A stretch of 64,000 bases of DNA. Source: Volutella citrinella (Eukaryota; Ascomycota; Sordariomycetes; Hypocreales; Nectriaceae). The position numbers were made by a program, and so were the translations under genes. This document shows, in pieces, positions 59,960 to 64,000 of this stretch. Numbering within the stretch: position 1 is the first letter of the stretch; the number at the start of each line of letters is the position of its first letter. The stretch is from positions 3,844,001 through 3,908,000 of the forward strand of contig JAWZSP010000005.1 in NCBI GenBank assembly GCA_034401135.1, in the 5' to 3' direction. The notes beneath the pieces are model-generated. The model did not search any database. It saw nothing but the letters and a program-made list of their open reading frames with translations, and was not told the origin of the DNA.

Positions 59960-61172
59960 AGGCCTTTTCGGCCAACGCTGTAAGGACTGATTATAATGCG
60001 TGGGCGAAAGTTGTACGATGTCCTTCTCCCCTTACCTTCCATTGAACAGAAATGCCAAAAAAGAGGGAACGAGACTATGAAAGTTGTTGGGCGACTGTGA
60101 AAGGGCTCTATGTGGCCTTGCTTGGCTTTCGTTCGCTTGTAGCTAGCTAAGCATGTTCGTTCGTCAAGGCCAAGGAGGGCGACTGGCACCATTGTTGTGA
60201 CTTGTATGGTACGGAACGGTATAATGAGGTATGATTTCAAGGATCTTTGGGTGCTGGAAATGCTACCCGTCATTTTGCTTGCATTCAGTATGCCACCCTG
60301 GTGTTTGTCCTATGACATATTGGAGGATAATACTCTCAAGAATTAACTATATGGGTTCAATCATCCAGAGGTTGCTTGGACAGAACAATGCAGTGAAATA
60401 ATCATAGACGAGATGTCCGAAACCTTGGGCCCAGCCTGCCCATTCTCTCCCAACTCGGCTGTCGCCACGCCTGTGGAAGAAACACATCTCAGGGGTTTCA
60501 TGTCGTCGATAGCAGAATACTATGCATGGTGTGGTTCCGGCCCAGGAACGTCGAGTAATTGCAAAAACAAAAGACCCCCCAACCCCTCGCCGTCCAGCTC
60601 TCGGCCTTGAGAGTGTAATCAGAAAACAGAAAAACATTACAACGCCAGCCTCCACAGTCCGCGCCCCAACAGTCCAGTGGACATGACCCCAAAAAAAAAA
60701 AGCAAGAAAAAAAGGGAACAGCTGGAAACAGGCGACGCCGACATACTTGTTTAAGACAGCACAATGATGCGCCTCCTGTGGCCTGAAAATTCCCCCAAAA
60801 GAAGAGGACGATGTGCCACGTCTCTCCCTCGCTGCGTAAACCATATAATATTAGACATCTCGCCGATAACCTTCGTCTTAGCCTGGAGCTCTTCGTTTGT
60901 GCGCCACCAGGGTCCAGGCACCGCATGCCAATCAGTGAAGCAAAAGACCATTGAGCCCATTGAACAAAATCAGCAACTGACTGGTATACCATCTTGTGTC
61001 GATTCTGGAGGAAGCAATCAAATGCACAACTGCCAAATAAGTGTTGCGGCTGGGGGACTATCTTGCGGTGCATGACTTCGTGAGCGGTGCGAACGCCTGC
61101 AACTCCCGTCGTGTATAAGTTTGGAGAGATGCCGTTGCTTTAACGTATTAATAGATGTGATACTTGGTCGTT
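59960..61172. other. Convergent intergenic region
   Basis: 3' flanks of the genes on both sides. Minus frames of 165 and 191 codons (60347-61073) cover A-rich 3' flank and have Phe/Cys/Arg-rich, domain-free translations; rejected as genes. Confidence 0.5.
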
Positions 61173-63447
61173 TCAAGTGCAAGGAAAGTCCAGGCCCATC
61201 CGCCGGGCCATGGTCTGCCAGTCCCAGACAGCAATCCAATCGCCTTGCTCCATGGCCTCCCAAACGGCCTCGAGGAGTTCTGAAACTCTGTCGCAATTAC
61301 GGAGTCCGGTATAGCCTCGCACCGCCTTCAGGGCGGCCCTGATGCGGTCTCGCTGACCAGCCTCGAAACAAGCAGTGCCGATGAGCAGACAGGGAATGAG
61401 AAGCAGGGTCTGTGCAGGGTCTGATGGGTTGAAAGACTCAAGAATCGTGAGTGACTCCTCAACAGCGAGCGTAATGCGATGGTCGTGGTACGCTGGCCGC
61501 CGGCTTGGAGGGGGTGACGAGGGCCTTGGGGGCTGGGCCATCTTCTTGGCAACCTGGCCATCGAGCTCGTGCATCGAGCTGCTGCGAGAGGGGTTTCGGG
61601 ACGACGGGCCGCTGTATGGTGTAATCGGATTTGCCATGGTGTTGGCTTTGGCGGTTGATACAGTGGCAATCATGGAGGCGCGGCGCAGAGGCTCCACCTG
61701 GACTGGCGACGAAACCGGCATGGTGCTGAATGTCGAGCGTCGAATTGACGATGCTGAGGGGGGGTAGATCGTTCGGAAGAGATAAACCCACATCATCTGC
61801 TTATAAAGAAGCCCAACCCGGTCGCGGTTGTCGCCAGCAGGCCAGTTTGGAGTCCACTCGCGAATGGCAGCATCAATCTCGGCGGCTTGGTATAGGCTTG
61901 TGTAGTCGACCAGAGGGTCGATGGATGCAGCCATGTTTGCACGTATTGTGTTCCGGATCGTCGTGATCTGCGAAAGGTATTGGAATAAACCGTCGGCAAC
62001 GCCAAGAAGCCTGGGAGGTTGGATCGGGCTGGATGGCTCCCAGTCCTCGGAGGCGAGGCGGGCGGTCATGGTCTCTGGGTGCCAGAAAAGGTCATCAGCA
62101 TAAATGTGATACTGGAAGAATTCGGTGATGAACGTGTATAAGGATGGGTCCTCGGGCGGAGAGTGCTGGATAAGAGACTGGTAAGCCTGGAGATGGACCC
62201 TGTGCTCGCCTCGCGGGTTCCCGTCCGCCAACGTCTGGAGAAGCAGGCAGAGCATTTGGCCATATCTTGCCGATAGGATCGTCTCATATTCCGGGTCATC
62301 CTTGTCAACAGACCTTGCCATGTCTTCGTACAAACGCTTCATGGCTTCGTCGTGGTGGTAGTCTGCTCGCTCTTGCAATTTCTCGCGGCTAGTTTGGGTG
62401 TTGTCGGCGAGCAGTTTGGCACCATTGGGCGTGTCGAGGTCGAGATGCTTGCTGCTCACAGCCAGGATAGAGTGCATCAAGCCCTGGTGCTTGTTGGCAA
62501 GCTGAAGGATTATATCCTTAAATGCATTCCGAGCTTCGCCTTCCACAGTAAGCACGTTGCTCAGCTGCGTAATGTAATGTTTCCAAAATATCTTATCCTC
62601 GGGGGTTTCGACGCCAAGGAAAATGGGCTGCATTGTGATGACTGGGAGGCTCTCCCGGCGTAGGCGTTCTAATAACCTTGTAAGCGGCAATTCATAGTCC
62701 CAGTGATAACGGCACACACCTTCTTCGGCCTTTTCTTTACCACTTTTCCAAATTTGCTTCTCGTGGTAGCCCTCGCAGACGACGGCGTTCTTCTCGCAGT
62801 TCATGCCTATCATCAGGATTCATTAGAAACGTTGGCAGTGGGCCGATTGGAGTGTTCCAACACATACATCGTGGCTTCGCCTCGTCACACTTCTTCTTCC
62901 GCTTGCGACAAGTGATGCAGCCAGTTTTCGACCGACCCTTTGTAACCTTGCTCGCGGGAACCACTGGGGTCAGAGGGTGCTTCCTCGGTCGGCCACGGGG
63001 TCGCTTTTGCTTCAGCTCGGTGTTACCTGGCTCCGGCGCGGGAACCGGTAGCAGCGGGGCGGCCTTCAAATCATCCAGCCGAATATCATCGTCCATAGGC
63101 TCGATCTTTGGGATTGTGAGAACATCGTCGGAGTTCTGCTCCCAGTTGTTGTCCATTTCGACGTCTTCGCGCTCCTCGACATATCCTGTGCTCCAAGAGT
63201 CGGTGCATGACGAGGCGGAGTGGGCGATTGTAGATGCCGATGAGGTATCCATCGCCATGTCCATGCCAGTGCTCACGGGAGACATCTGGCGGGACTGCAA
63301 CTGCGAGACCATCCAATCCGCTTCCGACGGTGAGGGTTGTCGAGGCATCATGGAATCGTGTGTTTCGTCGGAGGACATGCTGTGATTATCGGCCCACGCG
63401 AAGTCTCTTACCCCGGGCACAATATTGAGTGGGTGCTCCATTGCCAT
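61173..63447 (-). CDS. Zn2Cys6 transcription factor with AT-hook
   Basis: Two exons, 63447-62868 and 62806-61173, giving 737 residues. The 61-nt intron (GTATGT..ATAG) splits the zinc cluster, so neither exon alone shows it. Spliced, Cys 177, 180, 187, 194, 197 and 204 form a perfect C-x2-C-x6-C-x6-C-x2-C-x6-C (CITCRKRKKKC, then DEAKPRCMNC). An AT-hook-like basic motif (KRPRGRPRKHP, about 148-158) lies just before it. The N-terminus (1-130) is acidic and Ser-rich, possibly an activation region. Residues 240-735 fit the fungal-specific regulatory domain of the Fungal_trans_2 type (for example FWKHYITQLSNVLTVEGEAR, GLMHSILAVSSKHLDL). Nuclear regulator; targets unknown. The ATG at 63447 is the first in the frame. 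Confidence 0.9.
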
Positions 63448-64000
63448 GGTCGATTGTCAGGAAAGGGTCGGTCCGTACAGCGTTTTTTCCAGTGAAAGCG
63501 AGGGTCGAATTGGTCGAGAGGCGACAAGCGCAGCGGGCAGGGGCGTATTGAACAAGACCTGACGATCAGATTTCGTTTCTCAGGTTGTCATCCGTCGACG
63601 ATGTGCTAAGGGAACGGAAAGTGGCGATGATTGTCCGGCGTCAGACCTGGCTAGCCATCGACACCACCAGACCGGAGGCTGCTCAAATGGCCCGATGGTC
63701 GCCTACGCAAGGCGACGGTGAAGGGACTCTGGCACAGGATGTGAAGGTGAGAGAATAGAGGGAAGACGGAAGGGATGGAGGGGCTAAGAGGGTGGAGAGG
63801 TCTTATTTGGGTGTCAGGGTCGTAGGCGACAGGGTGTGGAGGATTGGGAGATCCAGCCAGCCTGCAGTCCTCAGTCCCCCATCGTCGGCTCTCCACAGGC
63901 ATCATAGGCCAAGTCTGACGGCCAGTCAGAGGACGGAGCCTCCGAGGGTACCCTCCGCCTGCCCGCTCACTGTGCTGTGTTCCTACTTTCCTGTCCTGGA
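63448..64000. other. Upstream region of the Zn2Cys6 gene
   Basis: Minus-strand leader and promoter, GA-rich on the plus strand (CT-rich in the sense of the gene). The minus frame at 63651-63905 has no domain. No other feature seen before the window ends. Confidence 0.5.

Noticed and set aside
60347..61073. Minus-strand frames of 165 and 191 codons downstream of the Zn2Cys6 gene
   Set aside because: They overlap each other in different phases, cover A-rich 3' flank DNA and have Phe/Cys-rich, domain-free translations.

Overview
The window is a stretch of nuclear chromosome from a filamentous ascomycete (Pezizomycotina, most likely Sordariomycetes). The evidence is short introns of about 50-60 nt with GTAAGT- or GTATGT-type donors, CTAAC/CTGAC branch sites and CAG/TAG acceptors, moderately GC-rich coding sequence, pyrimidine-rich 5' leaders, and families confined to filamentous fungi (an EF-hand-less NADPH oxidase, Zn2Cys6 factors, an LrgA/LrgB-type membrane protein). 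I see no operons, CRISPR arrays, rRNA, convincing tRNA or intact transposon.

Layout. 1-3028: no supported gene. 3029-4781 (-): mitochondrial asparaginyl-tRNA synthetase, 3 exons. 7745-8785 (+): microbial-type PARG-like macrodomain protein with a poly-Ser tract. 12878-16174 (-): COPII coat subunit Sec24, 4 exons. 18805-19838 (+): linker histone H1, 5 exons, with a recognisable promoter. 23148-25001 (+): proline-rich SH3-ligand-like protein. 26842-27057 (+): 71-residue Cys-rich protein. 28228-30063 (-): LrgA/LrgB-type membrane protein, 4 exons. 32415-33808 (+): glutaryl-CoA dehydrogenase, 3 exons. 36277-37262 (+): Ubc4/5-type E2, 5 exons. 40108-41963 (+): NoxB-type NADPH oxidase, 3 exons. 47090-48538 (+): Thr-rich single-pass surface protein. 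50781-52533 (+): MFS transporter of the anion:cation symporter family, 5 exons. 54744-55226 (+): small probably GPI-anchored protein with DNK repeats. 56177-56670 (-): a short three-exon secreted protein with a crystallin-like pattern, which can be seen only by splicing. 58707-59959 (+): conserved-looking uncharacterised protein, 2 exons. 61173-63447 (-): Zn2Cys6 regulator with an AT-hook, 2 exons.

Most genes are housekeeping functions (translation in mitochondria, secretion, chromatin, ubiquitination, lysine/tryptophan catabolism) and do not form one pathway. From about 40 kb onward there is more surface and secretory content: NoxB, a wall-sensor-like protein, a GPI protein, a small secreted protein and a transporter. 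The intergenic regions are long (1-5 kb). Several contain candidate orphan or decayed coding pieces, which are listed with low confidence. Exon joins were derived by hand from splice-site sequence, reading phase and family continuity, with no alignment or transcript data.
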